Assembly: GCF_035818475.1 (NCBI RefSeq) | Contig: NZ_JAYMGV010000001.1 | Coordinates: 1,860,001-1,924,000 of the forward strand | Direction: 5' to 3' | Length of the DNA stretch: 64,000 nt | Source: Cognatitamlana sp035818475 | Lineage (GTDB): Bacteria > Bacteroidota > Bacteroidia > Flavobacteriales > Flavobacteriaceae | Notes under the pieces: model-generated | Seen by the model: the letters and a program-made list of their open reading frames with translations, nothing else | What the model was told of the DNA's origin: nothing | Database searches by the model: none | Translations under genes and position numbers: made by a program | Part shown: positions 43,806-53,969 of the stretch, piece after piece | Position numbering within the stretch: position 1 is the stretch's first letter | How the letters are laid out: each line of letters begins with the position of its first letter

Positions 43806-45061
43806 TGGCTATGGATACCAAAATAGAAAAGAAAAAGGGCATTAGGCCAAAACATACTATCATTGTAAGTATGGCATTACTATTCCTTTCTTTTATCGGT
43901 TATCTTGCTTTTAACGATTCAGGTTCTACACTTAAAGTAGAGAAAGATAAGCTAACTATTTCTACAACTGTTAATGATAAGTTTAACGATTATATAAGTA
44001 TTAGTGGTTTGGTACAACCTATAAGCACGGTGTATTTAGATGCCTACGAAGGTGGTCGTGTTCTCGAAATTTTAATCGAAGAGGGCAGTATGGTAAAAAA
44101 GGGAGATGTTATTTTAAAACTTGAAAACAGGGAGTTGTATGGACAAATATTAAATAGTGAAACCAATTTGGCTTTAAAACAAAACGACCTTAGGCAAACA
44201 CAAATAAATTTTGAATCAAAGCGCATTGGCGGACAAAAAAGCCTTTTGGAATCTGAATTTCAATTAAAAAAAGCAAAACGAAAGTTTGAACAATATCAGG
44301 CATTGTATAAAGAGGAATTAATTGCAGGTGAAGAGTTTTTACAGGCAGAAGAAAGCTACGAATTGGCAAAGAAAAGTTATGAAGTCAATAAGTTTCAAGT
44401 AAAGCAAGATTCATTATTAAGTACTAGCAGTATAAAGGATTTAGTGAAAGACCTAACCCGTATGAAGCAAACATTAAGTATGGAATACGAGCGTATAGAT
44501 AATCTAAATGTTAAGGCACCCATTGATGGGCAGCTAGGAACCCTAGATGCCGAATTAGGAAAGCAAATTGGTCGTGGGCAAAGCATTGCCCAAATAAATG
44601 TATTAACTGATTTTAAGATAGAATCTACAGTTGATGAGCATTATATAGACCGTATAAAAAAAGGCTTAACGGGTACTTTTGAACGTGGAGATAAGGTGTA
44701 TGAAGTTGGTTTAAAAAAAGTATATCCAGAAGTTAGAGAGGGCAAATTTAAAATAGATATGGTATTTGCTGGAGACCAACCAGATAATATACGTACAGGG
44801 CAAAACTATTACATTAAATTGCAATTGGGTGAGCCAACAGAAGCCTTATTAATACCGCGTGGTGCTTTTTTTCAAAGTACAGGCGGGCAGTGGGTATATG
44901 TACTTGATAGTACAGGAGAATTTGCAGTAAAACGCTCAGTAAAAATAGGAAAACAAAACCCTAAATATTATGAAGTATTAGAAGGTTTACAAGTAGGAGA
45001 GCAAGTTATAACATCTGGCTATGATGCTTTTGGTGAGAGTGATAAGCTAAATTTGAAATAA
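43805..45061 (+). CDS. HlyD/MacA-like periplasmic adaptor
   Basis: A 418-residue membrane fusion protein: one N-terminal TM helix (about 17-36), a biotinyl-lipoyl hairpin (TVYLDAYEGGRVLEILIEEGSMVKKGDVILKLEN, about 79-112), a long alpha-helical hairpin (about 115-210), the second lipoyl half (NVKAPIDGQLGTLDAELGKQIGRGQ) and a C-terminal beta-barrel. It bridges the inner-membrane permease and TolC. An in-frame ATG two codons later is an alternative start. Confidence 0.92.
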   Translation: MAMDTKIEKKKGIRPKHTIIVSMALLFLSFIGYLAFNDSGSTLKVEKDKLTISTTVNDKFNDYISISGLVQPISTVYLDAYEGGRVLEILIEEGSMVKKGDVILKLENRELYGQILNSETNLALKQNDLRQTQINFESKRIGGQKSLLESEFQLKKAKRKFEQYQALYKEELIAGEEFLQAEESYELAKKSYEVNKFQVKQDSLLSTSSIKDLVKDLTRMKQTLSMEYERIDNLNVKAPIDGQLGTLDAELGKQIGRGQSIAQINVLTDFKIESTVDEHYIDRIKKGLTGTFERGDKVYEVGLKKVYPEVREGKFKIDMVFAGDQPDNIRTGQNYYIKLQLGEPTEALLIPRGAFFQSTGGQWVYVLDSTGEFAVKRSVKIGKQNPKYYEVLEGLQVGEQVITSGYDAFGESDKLNLK

Positions 45062-45083
45062 CCATCTTCAAAATAGAATAAGA

Positions 45084-47438
45084 ATGTTAAAACATTATGT
45101 AAAATTCGCTTTTAGAAACTTTAGAGGTAACAAAGTCATATTTACTGGGAGTTTAGCAACTCTTTCTTTGGGAGCTTTGTGTATTTCGTTGTTGTTCTCG
45201 TATGTTTATAACGAACTCTCTATGGATGATTTCCATAAGAGAGAGAAGGATATTTATATGATAATTTTTAAAGAGACTCCAAAAAGTTTATGGATACCTT
45301 CTTATTTTGAATTTAACGCTGAAGAATACTCTGAAATTGATACTAAAGTAAAACTCCAGAAATACAAAAAAGGAGAACTTAAATTCACTTACAAAAGAAA
45401 CATATTCTCCCCTGAATGTATTATTGCTGACAGTCTTTTTTTTGAAATTTTTGATTTTAAGTTAAAAGTTGGAAATGAGAAAGCAATATTATCTGATTCA
45501 GATGCTGCGATAATATCTCAGCAATATGCCAATTTAATGTTTGGGGGGCAGAACCCTATTGGCAAAAGTATAAAAGTTAGTTCTAGATATGAAAAAACAT
45601 ACATTATTAAGGGGATTGTAGATATCCCATCAAATAGTTCAATAACTTTTGATTTTATTTTACCAAGTATATCAAACTCCTTTAATAGAATGGGAGTTAC
45701 TTTTTTATTAGCAAATAAAAATTTTGATAAGAAAATATTTCAAAAAAAAATAAAAAACATTGGTAATAACGTTAAGCATCATTCTCCTCAGTTTACTAAA
45801 AGTACAACAAGTATTAAATCTTTAAAAGAACTTTATTTTAATAAGGGGTTAGCAAATAAAAGGCTAAGTATTTCTTCACATTCAGGTAACAAAAAAAACA
45901 ATTATGTTTTAATAATAATTATGATAATTATTTTATGTATTACGGGTTTGAATTTTTCTAATTTACAAATTATAAATATTAATACCTCTATTAAGAAGAT
46001 AGGGATAAATAAAATTCAAGGGGCTCAAAAAAAACATATTATTTATCAAAAAATCATTGAATATAGTTTACTAATAAGTTTTTCAGCCTTAATTATAACC
46101 ATTGCTTACAAATTGGTTCTGCCATTTTTTAATGAGCTTGTAAAGTTGACACTTTCGCCTCCTTTATGGAAAGTTATACTTATAAATTGTGCCATTTTAA
46201 TTTTGCTTGCTGTTTTGGCTTTAGCCTATCCTTTAATAATTGTTTTACGAACATCCTTAATTAGAAGTGTAAAAGGAGGAGTGCTTTTAGGAAATCAGTT
46301 AATTGGACGTAAAATTTTAGTCATCACTCAGTATACTCTAACCTGTATGTTAATAATTTCATCAATAATAGTTACAAAACAACTTAAATTGATGCTTAAT
46401 AAAGATTTAGGCTTTACAAGCAAGAATGTTATTACAACTAAGATGTTTTATCGGTTAGGTGGTAAAAGAGAAGAGCAACAAAAGACATATCAATATGTTA
46501 AAAACGAATTATCTAGTCATAGTTTTATTGATTTTTTTTCACAAGGGTATTCACCTTTAGAAGTATCTCAACACCCTATAAAAGTTAAAGAAAATGATGA
46601 AGAATACAGTACGCATAATATTTTAATAACAGCTCCTAATTATAATCAAGTACTCGGACTTAAAATTCTTGAAGGACGGTTTTTTGAAAAAGAAAGAGAT
46701 AAACAAAGAGGTAAAATAGTAGTTATTAATGAAGTTGCTAAGCGGTATTGGAATATTAAAGACATTACTAAAACACGTTTATTAGATAAGTATTGGGAAA
46801 GTAAAGATGGTTATGAAATTATAGGTGTTATTAAAGATTTTAATTACGAGCATTTATCTGTTAAACCTCAACCATTAATAATGTTATATTTTGAAGATGT
46901 AGATACTAATTTTTTTATCCAATTTCAAGAAGGACGAGTTCAAGAAGGCCTACAATTTGTAGAAGCCTTATTTGAAAAAGTTAATCCAAACGAAACCTTT
47001 GAGTACTCTTTTTTAAGCGACGAAATAGCAGCCTTATACCAAAAAGAAAAACGCTTAAGTACTATTTATATTTTGTTTACCATAATTGCTTTGTTAATCT
47101 CTGCTATTGGTTTGTTTACCATTGCTTTATATGATGCCCAAAGGCGGGTTAAAGAAATAGGCATTCGCAAAGTAAACGGTGCCACTATAAACGAAATTAT
47201 GCTCATGCTTAATAAAGACCTTATAAAAGGGGTTTTAATTGCATTTGTTATTGCCTGCCTCATTGCCTATTACGCCATGAGCAAATGGTTAGAAAACTTT
47301 GCTTATAAAACCAGTTTAAGTTGGTGGGTGTTTGCTTTGGCAGGGGTGTTTACACTTGTTATTGCATTATTAACGGTTAGTTGGCAAACATATAGAGCAG
47401 CAACTAGAAACCCGGTTGAGAGTTTGAGGGATGAATAA
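45084..47438 (+). CDS. MacB-type ABC transporter permease (1)
   Basis: A 784-residue FtsX-family permease without an ATPase domain. TM1 (about 20-40) is followed by a MacB-like periplasmic domain (about 60-260), three TM helices (about 275-400), a second periplasmic domain, and a final FtsX group of four helices ending WQTYRAATRNPVESLRDE. The N-terminal 60 residues are nearly identical to those of permease 2, and the last 95 to permeases 2 and 3. It pairs with the ATPase encoded 232 bases downstream. Confidence 0.88.
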   Translation: MLKHYVKFAFRNFRGNKVIFTGSLATLSLGALCISLLFSYVYNELSMDDFHKREKDIYMIIFKETPKSLWIPSYFEFNAEEYSEIDTKVKLQKYKKGELKFTYKRNIFSPECIIADSLFFEIFDFKLKVGNEKAILSDSDAAIISQQYANLMFGGQNPIGKSIKVSSRYEKTYIIKGIVDIPSNSSITFDFILPSISNSFNRMGVTFLLANKNFDKKIFQKKIKNIGNNVKHHSPQFTKSTTSIKSLKELYFNKGLANKRLSISSHSGNKKNNYVLIIIMIIILCITGLNFSNLQIININTSIKKIGINKIQGAQKKHIIYQKIIEYSLLISFSALIITIAYKLVLPFFNELVKLTLSPPLWKVILINCAILILLAVLALAYPLIIVLRTSLIRSVKGGVLLGNQLIGRKILVITQYTLTCMLIISSIIVTKQLKLMLNKDLGFTSKNVITTKMFYRLGGKREEQQKTYQYVKNELSSHSFIDFFSQGYSPLEVSQHPIKVKENDEEYSTHNILITAPNYNQVLGLKILEGRFFEKERDKQRGKIVVINEVAKRYWNIKDITKTRLLDKYWESKDGYEIIGVIKDFNYEHLSVKPQPLIMLYFEDVDTNFFIQFQEGRVQEGLQFVEALFEKVNPNETFEYSFLSDEIAALYQKEKRLSTIYILFTIIALLISAIGLFTIALYDAQRRVKEIGIRKVNGATINEIMLMLNKDLIKGVLIAFVIACLIAYYAMSKWLENFAYKTSLSWWVFALAGVFTLVIALLTVSWQTYRAATRNPVESLRDE

Positions 47439-47670
47439 AATAAAAAAAGATAGAAATGTCATTATAAAGGAGTCATGGTCTAATAATAGTTATTTGGTAT
47501 TTATAGAAATGATACAGGTTGTCTGCGCAAGTCGTTACTCCTTCTTTTTGGAGAGAAAGGGAAGAGAGCATAAATTACCTTGGAGCTATTACTTATTTTA
47601 ATTGAAACCAAAAAGACTCCTTTTAATGACAAAGAAACAAAGAAAATAATAACAAATAAATACTTTTAAA

Positions 47671-48360
47671 ATGATAAAAACAGAAAGACTTACAAAGATT
47701 TTTAGAACTGAAGACATTGAAACTAAAGCCTTAAACAGTGTAAACTTACATGTAAAAGAAGGTGAGTTTGTAGCCATAATGGGGCCATCAGGTTGCGGTA
47801 AATCTACCTTGTTAAATATTATAGGGATGCTAGATAACCCTACTGAAGGGGCATATGCCTTCAATGGTAAAGAAGTTGGTAGTTTAAAAGAAAGTAAACG
47901 TACCCAAGAACGTAAGGGGAATGTTGGTTTTGTATTCCAGAGTTTTAATTTAATTGATGAACTTACCGTTTACGAAAATGTAGAGTTACCATTAATCTAC
48001 TTAAAAATTAAAGCTAGTGAACGTAAGCGCATGATTAAGGAAGTGTTAGAGCGCATGAAAATGGGACATAGAATCAAACATTTTCCGCAACAATTATCTG
48101 GAGGTCAGCAACAGCGTGTAGCCATAGCCCGTGCTGTAGTTGCAAATCCAAAATTAATATTAGCCGATGAGCCTACAGGGAACTTAGATTCAAAAAACGG
48201 TAGAGAAGTTATGAATTTACTCACTAAACTCAATCAGGAAGGAGCGACAATTGTCATGGTGACACACTCAGACCGTGATGCTAATTACTCACATAGAATT
48301 ATCAATTTATTTGATGGGAAAATTGTAACTGAGACCCGAAAAGATCCGGCATTGGTTTAA
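47671..48360 (+). CDS. ABC transporter ATP-binding protein (MacB/LolD-like)
   Basis: A 229-residue ATPase. Walker A GPSGCGKST (about 36-44), Q-loop FVFQSFNLIDELT, signature LSGGQQQR, Walker B LILADEPTG and the H-loop VMVTHSD are all intact. The whole protein is the ATPase, with no fused permease. It is the only ATPase in the operon, so it must serve three permeases. The 232-base gap before it is longer than others in the operon and shows no gene; an internal promoter there is possible. Confidence 0.95.
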   Translation: MIKTERLTKIFRTEDIETKALNSVNLHVKEGEFVAIMGPSGCGKSTLLNIIGMLDNPTEGAYAFNGKEVGSLKESKRTQERKGNVGFVFQSFNLIDELTVYENVELPLIYLKIKASERKRMIKEVLERMKMGHRIKHFPQQLSGGQQQRVAIARAVVANPKLILADEPTGNLDSKNGREVMNLLTKLNQEGATIVMVTHSDRDANYSHRIINLFDGKIVTETRKDPALV

Positions 48361-48431
48361 GGGCTAAGTATTAGATAACACATAATAAGAAAGAAACAAG
48401 GACTAATTGATGTCAATAAATTAACAAAACC

Positions 48432-50825
48432 ATGCTAAAACATTATACAAAATTCGCTTTTAGAAACTTTCGCTCTAACAAAGTTATTTTTGCAGGAAGT
48501 CTTACAACACTTTGTTTGGGAGCCTTGTGTATATCTCTATTGTTCTCATATGTTCATAATGAACTTACTATGGATGATTTCCATAAGGGAGAGAAGGATA
48601 TTTATATGATGACCATGAAAAGGTCTCCAAAAGCCGAATGGGGTTTACCTTATAAATTTACACCAGAAGATTTTCCTGAAATTGAAGGCAGTGTTAATTT
48701 AATTTTCTTTAAAAAAGATGGAACTAAAATAAAATTTAACCAAGATATCTATACTCCTATTGGAATGGTAGCTGATAGTACTTTCTTTGACGTTTTTGGT
48801 TTCGAGTTAAGTCAAGGTAACCCAAAATCTGTTTTATATGATAGTGATGCTATTATTTTAAGTGAAACGTTTAGTAAAAAACTCTTTGGCAATAAAAATC
48901 CAATAGGGCAACACTTAGATTTTGAGGTACGCATGTATCAAGGTGTGCATACTGTTAGAGGAATTGTAAAAATCCCATCGAACAGCTCCTTTAAATTTGA
49001 TTATATTATACCTTATGTAAAGCACCCGCTTGGTTATGGTCGCCGACAAGTATCTTTCTTTAAAGCTACAAAAGGTTTTGATAAAAATAAGTTTGAAGAA
49101 AAAATAAAATACTCAAACAATAATGTCCCAAATGTTTACCCACAATTAACAGAGAGTATAACTTCTTTAGTAAGTTTAGATGATATATATTTTAGTTCAG
49201 AGCTTAATAGTTTAAAAACATATACTCAATTTAGCTCAGGGAATAAAAAAAATATAGATATCCTATTAGTTATTATGTTGGTTATCCTATTAGTATCTAT
49301 ACTTAATTATTCTAATCTTCAAATAATTAACACCAATGCAGTACTTAAAAACATAGCAATATCTAAAGTAAATGGGGCTTTAAGGCATCATATTATTGGG
49401 CAAAAAATTATTGAGACCATAATTATTATTATCTTATCTACGCTTCTTATTACTCTAGGTTACAACTTTTTGTTACCATGGTTTAATGATTTTGTTAGAG
49501 TTTTTTTAGCTCCACCCATCTGGAAAATATTTTTAATTAATGCTATTATTCTTTCCTCTATAACAATTATCGGTTTAATATATCCAATGCTTATTATTAA
49601 TCGTTTTTCAACTATTAATAACTTAAAGAAAACAAATTCAATTTCTCAAAAATTAAAAGGAAAACAAGTTACGGTGGTATTACAATATGCTATGGCATTT
49701 TTACTATTAATATCTTCAATAATAGTAAATAATCAACTAAAACTAATGCTGGATAAAGACCTTGGGTTTAACGATGACGGCATTTTAAAAGTCAAACTTT
49801 ATTACGAACCACCTTTTAATACAGAAAGTCGAAATTGGACTCGGGAACGCAGACTAGAAGAACGAGAAAAAGCGATGCAAATACCTAAATATATTAATAA
49901 TCAGTTAGCGTCATTTTCCAGTATAAAGCAATTATCTCAAGGACGTTCTCCTCTAGATGTTTTTCCCATAGACTGGAAACCAAAAGCTGGAGATTTTGAA
50001 TTTGAAACACTCAATTCTTTAGTTGTAACTCCAAATCATCAGAATCTATTTAATTTTAATTTAATAGAAGGGCGTTTTTTTGAAGAAGGCGTGGACAAAC
50101 AACGTGGCAAGAAAATAGTAATCAATGAAGCCGCTAAAAAGCATTGGGGTATTGAAGACATAGAAAATACAATTATTGGCAATAGGAATTGGGGTGATTA
50201 TGAAATAATAGGCGTGGTTGAAGATTTTAACTACGAGCATTTATCGGCAAAACCCCAACCTCTTATGATGGTTTATTTTGAAGATTTTGAAGCTGAATAC
50301 TTCATGAAATTTCATAAAAACAAAACACAAGAAGGTATTCAGCATGTAGAAGCCTTATTTAAAGAATTAAACCCGAATCAGGTTTTTAAATACTCTTTTC
50401 TAAGCGATGAAATAACAGCCCTTTATCAAAAAGAAAAACGCTTAAGTACTATATACATAGTATTTACCATAATAGCTTTATTAATTTCCGCTATAGGTCT
50501 GTTTACAATTGCTTTATACGACACACAACGCCGTATAAAGGAAATTGGTGTTAGAAAAGTAAACGGAGCTTCCATAAACGAAATCATGCTCATGTTAAAC
50601 AAAGATTTTATAAAGTGGGTAGTTATAGCTTTTATAATTGCATGCCCAATTGCTTATTACGCGATGAGTAAATGGTTAGAGAATTTTGCATACAAAACAA
50701 CATTAAGTTGGTGGGTATTTGCTTTAGCTGGGATGTTTACATTGGTTATTGCTTTATTAACTGTGAGTTGGCAAACTTATAATGCGGCTACTAGAAACCC
50801 AGTAGAGAGTTTAAGGGACGAGTAA
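48432..50825 (+). CDS. MacB-type ABC transporter permease (2)
   Basis: A 797-residue permease closely related to permease 1 over its whole length: same N-terminus (KFAFRNFRSNKVIFAGSL), same order of membrane helices and the same terminal ...ATRNPVESLRDE. The first periplasmic domain differs more than the membrane parts, as expected if the substrate differs. It is 71 bases downstream of the ATPase gene. Confidence 0.88.
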   Translation: MLKHYTKFAFRNFRSNKVIFAGSLTTLCLGALCISLLFSYVHNELTMDDFHKGEKDIYMMTMKRSPKAEWGLPYKFTPEDFPEIEGSVNLIFFKKDGTKIKFNQDIYTPIGMVADSTFFDVFGFELSQGNPKSVLYDSDAIILSETFSKKLFGNKNPIGQHLDFEVRMYQGVHTVRGIVKIPSNSSFKFDYIIPYVKHPLGYGRRQVSFFKATKGFDKNKFEEKIKYSNNNVPNVYPQLTESITSLVSLDDIYFSSELNSLKTYTQFSSGNKKNIDILLVIMLVILLVSILNYSNLQIINTNAVLKNIAISKVNGALRHHIIGQKIIETIIIIILSTLLITLGYNFLLPWFNDFVRVFLAPPIWKIFLINAIILSSITIIGLIYPMLIINRFSTINNLKKTNSISQKLKGKQVTVVLQYAMAFLLLISSIIVNNQLKLMLDKDLGFNDDGILKVKLYYEPPFNTESRNWTRERRLEEREKAMQIPKYINNQLASFSSIKQLSQGRSPLDVFPIDWKPKAGDFEFETLNSLVVTPNHQNLFNFNLIEGRFFEEGVDKQRGKKIVINEAAKKHWGIEDIENTIIGNRNWGDYEIIGVVEDFNYEHLSAKPQPLMMVYFEDFEAEYFMKFHKNKTQEGIQHVEALFKELNPNQVFKYSFLSDEITALYQKEKRLSTIYIVFTIIALLISAIGLFTIALYDTQRRIKEIGVRKVNGASINEIMLMLNKDFIKWVVIAFIIACPIAYYAMSKWLENFAYKTTLSWWVFALAGMFTLVIALLTVSWQTYNAATRNPVESLRDE

Positions 50826-50847
50826 ACAATAGTATCAAAACGCAAAC

Positions 50848-53262
50848 ATGAACATCATATATTATTTGAAAATAGTTTACAGAAACTTTGTTAACCAACG
50901 CCCTTATAGTTTTTTAAACTTAATAGGCTTAAGTATCGGGTTATGTATTTCTTTTATTGCATTGCTTTACGTTACGGAGGAAACAGGGTATGATTTGTAC
51001 CATCAGAGACACGAGAATATTTATAGATTATTGTATAAAAGCAATAAAGGAAACTTACAATCAATAAATAATGTAAAAGTTGCTAAAATTTTTAAAGAAC
51101 AAGTTCCAGAAGTAACAACATCTGTTACTTACTTTAATGGGTTTTTTAAAATTAATGAAACTGTAGACCCTATAAATTGTTTTTACGCAGACCCAGAGAT
51201 TGTAGATATCTTTACCTTTAATAGTATTATTGGAAATTTAAACTCATTAAAAACAAATTCTAAAGCAGTTCTTGTCTCAAAAGAATTTGCATTAAAACAT
51301 TTTAAAAAAATAGAGGTTATAGGAGAGGTTCTAGAGATTGAGACACGTACAGGAAAAGAAGAATATAGCATAGGTGCAGTATTTGAAGACTTTCCGAAAA
51401 AATCTACGATTACACCAAAAATAATAGTTCCAAATATTAATTCTTCAATGTATAAAGGTATGTTGGAGCCACAAAATTATGGAAGTAAAGCAGGTCAGAC
51501 ATATTTTTTAATAGATAAAAATGCTGTTATAGAAACAGTCATTGATAAAATAAATAAGGTTAGCAAAGAGCAGTCAAAAGCTTTTTCTGAAACCTATAGT
51601 TTGCAACCACTTATTAATGTTCATTTGTTTTCTGAAAATATAGGTGGTTCACAATCAGGTTCATTAAAAAGAGTTATTATTTATTCTGCTATTGGGGGGG
51701 TAATATTAGTAATATCGATAATGAATTTTTTATTACTCTATACAGCTATTACAAAACGTAGAATAAAAGAGTTGGCTATTAGAAAAATTAATGGTTTAGG
51801 CAGAAAGGGTGTGTTAAGAATGTTTTTATTCGAATCTATATCTATAAGTGTTATTTCGGGTAGTATAGCCATATTTTTAATGAAATTAATTGTTCCAGTT
51901 TTTAATGAATTTACGAATAGCGAATTAACTTTAAATTGGATTGATGACTATAAATTTTTAACCTATGCAATAATTATAGTTCTAATAGTAACCTTCATAT
52001 CAACTTTCTATTTTTATTATTACTTAACCAAATTTAATGCCATTGAAATTATGGGAATGGATAAGTTGAAAAAAGGAGACGTTTTTTTATTGAAAAATAG
52101 TGCGCTTTTTTTTCAATTATTAATTGTAACCATTATGTTAACCTTCTCGCTAGTTTATTATAAGCAGTTGGATTTTATGATTAATTCTGGTAAGGGGTTT
52201 AGCACTAGTAATCTTTTTATGCTCCAAAAAATTAATTGGACTTCTTCTCCTTTTGAAGAAGAAGTCATAAAACATCCAATTATTAAGAATATCTCTAAGG
52301 GAACAATCTTACCATTGCATGGCAGTTCTACGCAATATAACATTGCTTTGAAGGAAACACCTTCAAAAGGCGTAGCTATGGAAATGTTTAGAGTAGATGC
52401 TAATTATATTCCTTTATATGAGATTAAATTAAAATCTGGACGAAATTTTTCTAAAGAATTAGCAACAGATACTAAGGGAGAGACTATAATTATTAATGAG
52501 TCGGCTCTTAAGCTTTTGGAAATCACAGACCCTATAGGTAAAGAAACTAATCAGGGTACTATAATCGGAGTTGTTGAAGATTTTAAATTTGAGTCTTTTT
52601 ATAAATCACTCCGTCCTTTATTTTTTAGAATTCCAAGGGTCCATCCTAAATATGGTGATCCAACAGGAAAATATGGAGGATTAATTATTAAATATGAAAA
52701 TGAGAAAAGAAAAGAGGCTATTCATTTGATAAATACATTGTTAAAAGAGTATGAAGTAAACCTAATATCAGATAGAAAAAAAATGTATGCAGCTATAAAT
52801 CGTAATGAGAAAAATATTGTGTTTGATCCTAATTATTATGAGTCACTGGTTAATGATATTTATGGTAAAGACAAGACACTTCAAAAGTCCATTTTAGCAC
52901 TCACAATTATTGCTATTTTCATCACGCTTTTGGGTTTAATAGGGATGTCATTATTTAAAACTCAACAAAAAACCAAAGAAATAGGCATCCGGAAAGTAAA
53001 TGGGGCGACAATAAACGAGATCATGTTCATGCTTAACAAAGATTTTATTAAGTGGGTAGTTATTGCTTTTGTTATTGCTTGCCCAATAGCTTATTACGCG
53101 ATGCGTAAATGGTTAGAGAATTTTGCGTATAAAACTAGTTTAAGTTGGTGGGTATTTGCTTTGGTTGGGATATTTACTTTGGTAATAGTATTGCTTACGG
53201 TGAGTTGGCAAACGTATAGGGCAGCAACTAGAAATCCTGTGGAGAGTTTAAGGGACGAGTAA
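50848..53262 (+). CDS. MacB-type ABC transporter permease (3)
   Basis: An 804-residue permease. Its N-terminus (IVYRNFVNQRPYSFLNLIGL) and its periplasmic domains differ from permeases 1 and 2, but from about residue 710 to the end it is nearly the same (KEIGIRKVNGATINEIMF, ending ATRNPVESLRDE). This looks like a mosaic in which the last 95 residues were shared by recombination or gene conversion. Last gene of the operon; no clear terminator follows. Confidence 0.85.
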   Translation: MNIIYYLKIVYRNFVNQRPYSFLNLIGLSIGLCISFIALLYVTEETGYDLYHQRHENIYRLLYKSNKGNLQSINNVKVAKIFKEQVPEVTTSVTYFNGFFKINETVDPINCFYADPEIVDIFTFNSIIGNLNSLKTNSKAVLVSKEFALKHFKKIEVIGEVLEIETRTGKEEYSIGAVFEDFPKKSTITPKIIVPNINSSMYKGMLEPQNYGSKAGQTYFLIDKNAVIETVIDKINKVSKEQSKAFSETYSLQPLINVHLFSENIGGSQSGSLKRVIIYSAIGGVILVISIMNFLLLYTAITKRRIKELAIRKINGLGRKGVLRMFLFESISISVISGSIAIFLMKLIVPVFNEFTNSELTLNWIDDYKFLTYAIIIVLIVTFISTFYFYYYLTKFNAIEIMGMDKLKKGDVFLLKNSALFFQLLIVTIMLTFSLVYYKQLDFMINSGKGFSTSNLFMLQKINWTSSPFEEEVIKHPIIKNISKGTILPLHGSSTQYNIALKETPSKGVAMEMFRVDANYIPLYEIKLKSGRNFSKELATDTKGETIIINESALKLLEITDPIGKETNQGTIIGVVEDFKFESFYKSLRPLFFRIPRVHPKYGDPTGKYGGLIIKYENEKRKEAIHLINTLLKEYEVNLISDRKKMYAAINRNEKNIVFDPNYYESLVNDIYGKDKTLQKSILALTIIAIFITLLGLIGMSLFKTQQKTKEIGIRKVNGATINEIMFMLNKDFIKWVVIAFVIACPIAYYAMRKWLENFAYKTSLSWWVFALVGIFTLVIVLLTVSWQTYRAATRNPVESLRDE

Positions 53263-53684
53263 AATATTGAAAATGCATACTCAACTTTTTTAAAATTTTG
53301 TGATTCCCAAAAGAATAGACCATATTTCAGATCTTTTATAAGGAAAATTTAGCTTTATATATGTAAAACCGATATTTAGTTAAGAAATTAGGAGATAATA
53401 ATAATAGGAATTGAAACAGCAGGGGCACTAAAAAACAAAGTTAAGTATGGAAACTTTAATATTACACTTTTTAATAATTAATTATATAAAACAGTCTTTA
53501 ACTTAATAAAGTAATATCAAAAATTACTATTATTTATCTTGTGTAATAATTAATACCATATTATATGTGCAGCACCTTAAAAAAGGTAAAATAAAACAAA
53601 AGTTCTTATCCTATTAAGTTACTAAGTGAATCTAATAAAATGTAACTTTTTGATTATTGAAAATATAAAGGGAATGGTAGTCTA
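53263..53684. other. Non-coding right margin of the island
   Basis: About 420 bases of very AT-rich sequence with many stops in all frames. No convincing gene, hairpin or tRNA is seen. It separates the last permease gene from the right copy of the tRNA-Pro repeat. Confidence 0.4.
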
Positions 53685-53764
53685 CCTGCCGCCCCGACAA
53701 ACCTAGAAATAGGTAGAAACAAAACGCTGTTAATTGAATGATTATCAGTGTTTTTTTGTTTTTA
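53685..53764 (+). repeat. Right copy of the tRNA-Pro 3' end plus terminator repeat
   Basis: Direct repeat of 39214-39293. It keeps CCTGCC-CCCCGAC of the tRNA end and the terminator hairpin with its T tract, but no other tRNA arms, so it is not a tRNA gene. Eleven of 80 positions differ from the left copy, showing age. Confidence 0.75.
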
Positions 53765-53799
53765 TACATTTTTGTTTGGTATCAAATAAAAGTATCTAA

Positions 53800-53828
53800 A
53801 ATGTAGCGCTGCGTCAGCACGCTACATT
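53800..53828. repeat. GC-rich hairpin just beyond the right repeat
   Basis: aatgtagcg (53800-53808) pairs with cgctacatt (53820-53828), with inner pairs CTG/CAG and a short CGT loop. It is far more GC-rich than its surroundings. There is no T run, so it is not a typical terminator; it resembles short dispersed palindromes (REP-like), but I see only one copy here. Confidence 0.45.
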
Positions 53829-53969
53829 CTTACTTTTACATATGCATTATTATGCTAATGAGCACCTATAATCAGTAATTTTCTGTCGAAGAAAGGCTCT
53901 CGGCAATTATGTAGCCAAACTAATAAACGCGAATTTTACATTAATAAAGCTACCTGAAATAGTTTTTTG

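Larger units (their letters stand above)
39214..53764. mobile_element. Putative 14.4-kb tRNA-Pro-associated genomic island (integrase lost)
   Basis: The block lies between the two copies of the tRNA-Pro 3' repeat. It holds a complete sensory/regulatory pair and an export operon with its own sigma-54 promoter, and no housekeeping gene. I find no integrase, relaxase or transposase in it. A duplicated tRNA end with intervening cargo is the classic footprint of integration, but a decayed second tRNA-Pro gene or segmental duplication could leave the same trace. Confidence 0.4.

Noticed and set aside
53425..53500. Short open stretch (IETAGALKNK...) in the right margin of the island
   Set aside because: No start codon, about 25 codons and no recognisable product; treated as chance.
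39227..53684. Integrase, transposase or conjugation genes within the putative island
   Set aside because: All open frames of gene size are accounted for by the kinase, regulator, TolC, HlyD, ATPase and permeases; none resembles a recombinase.
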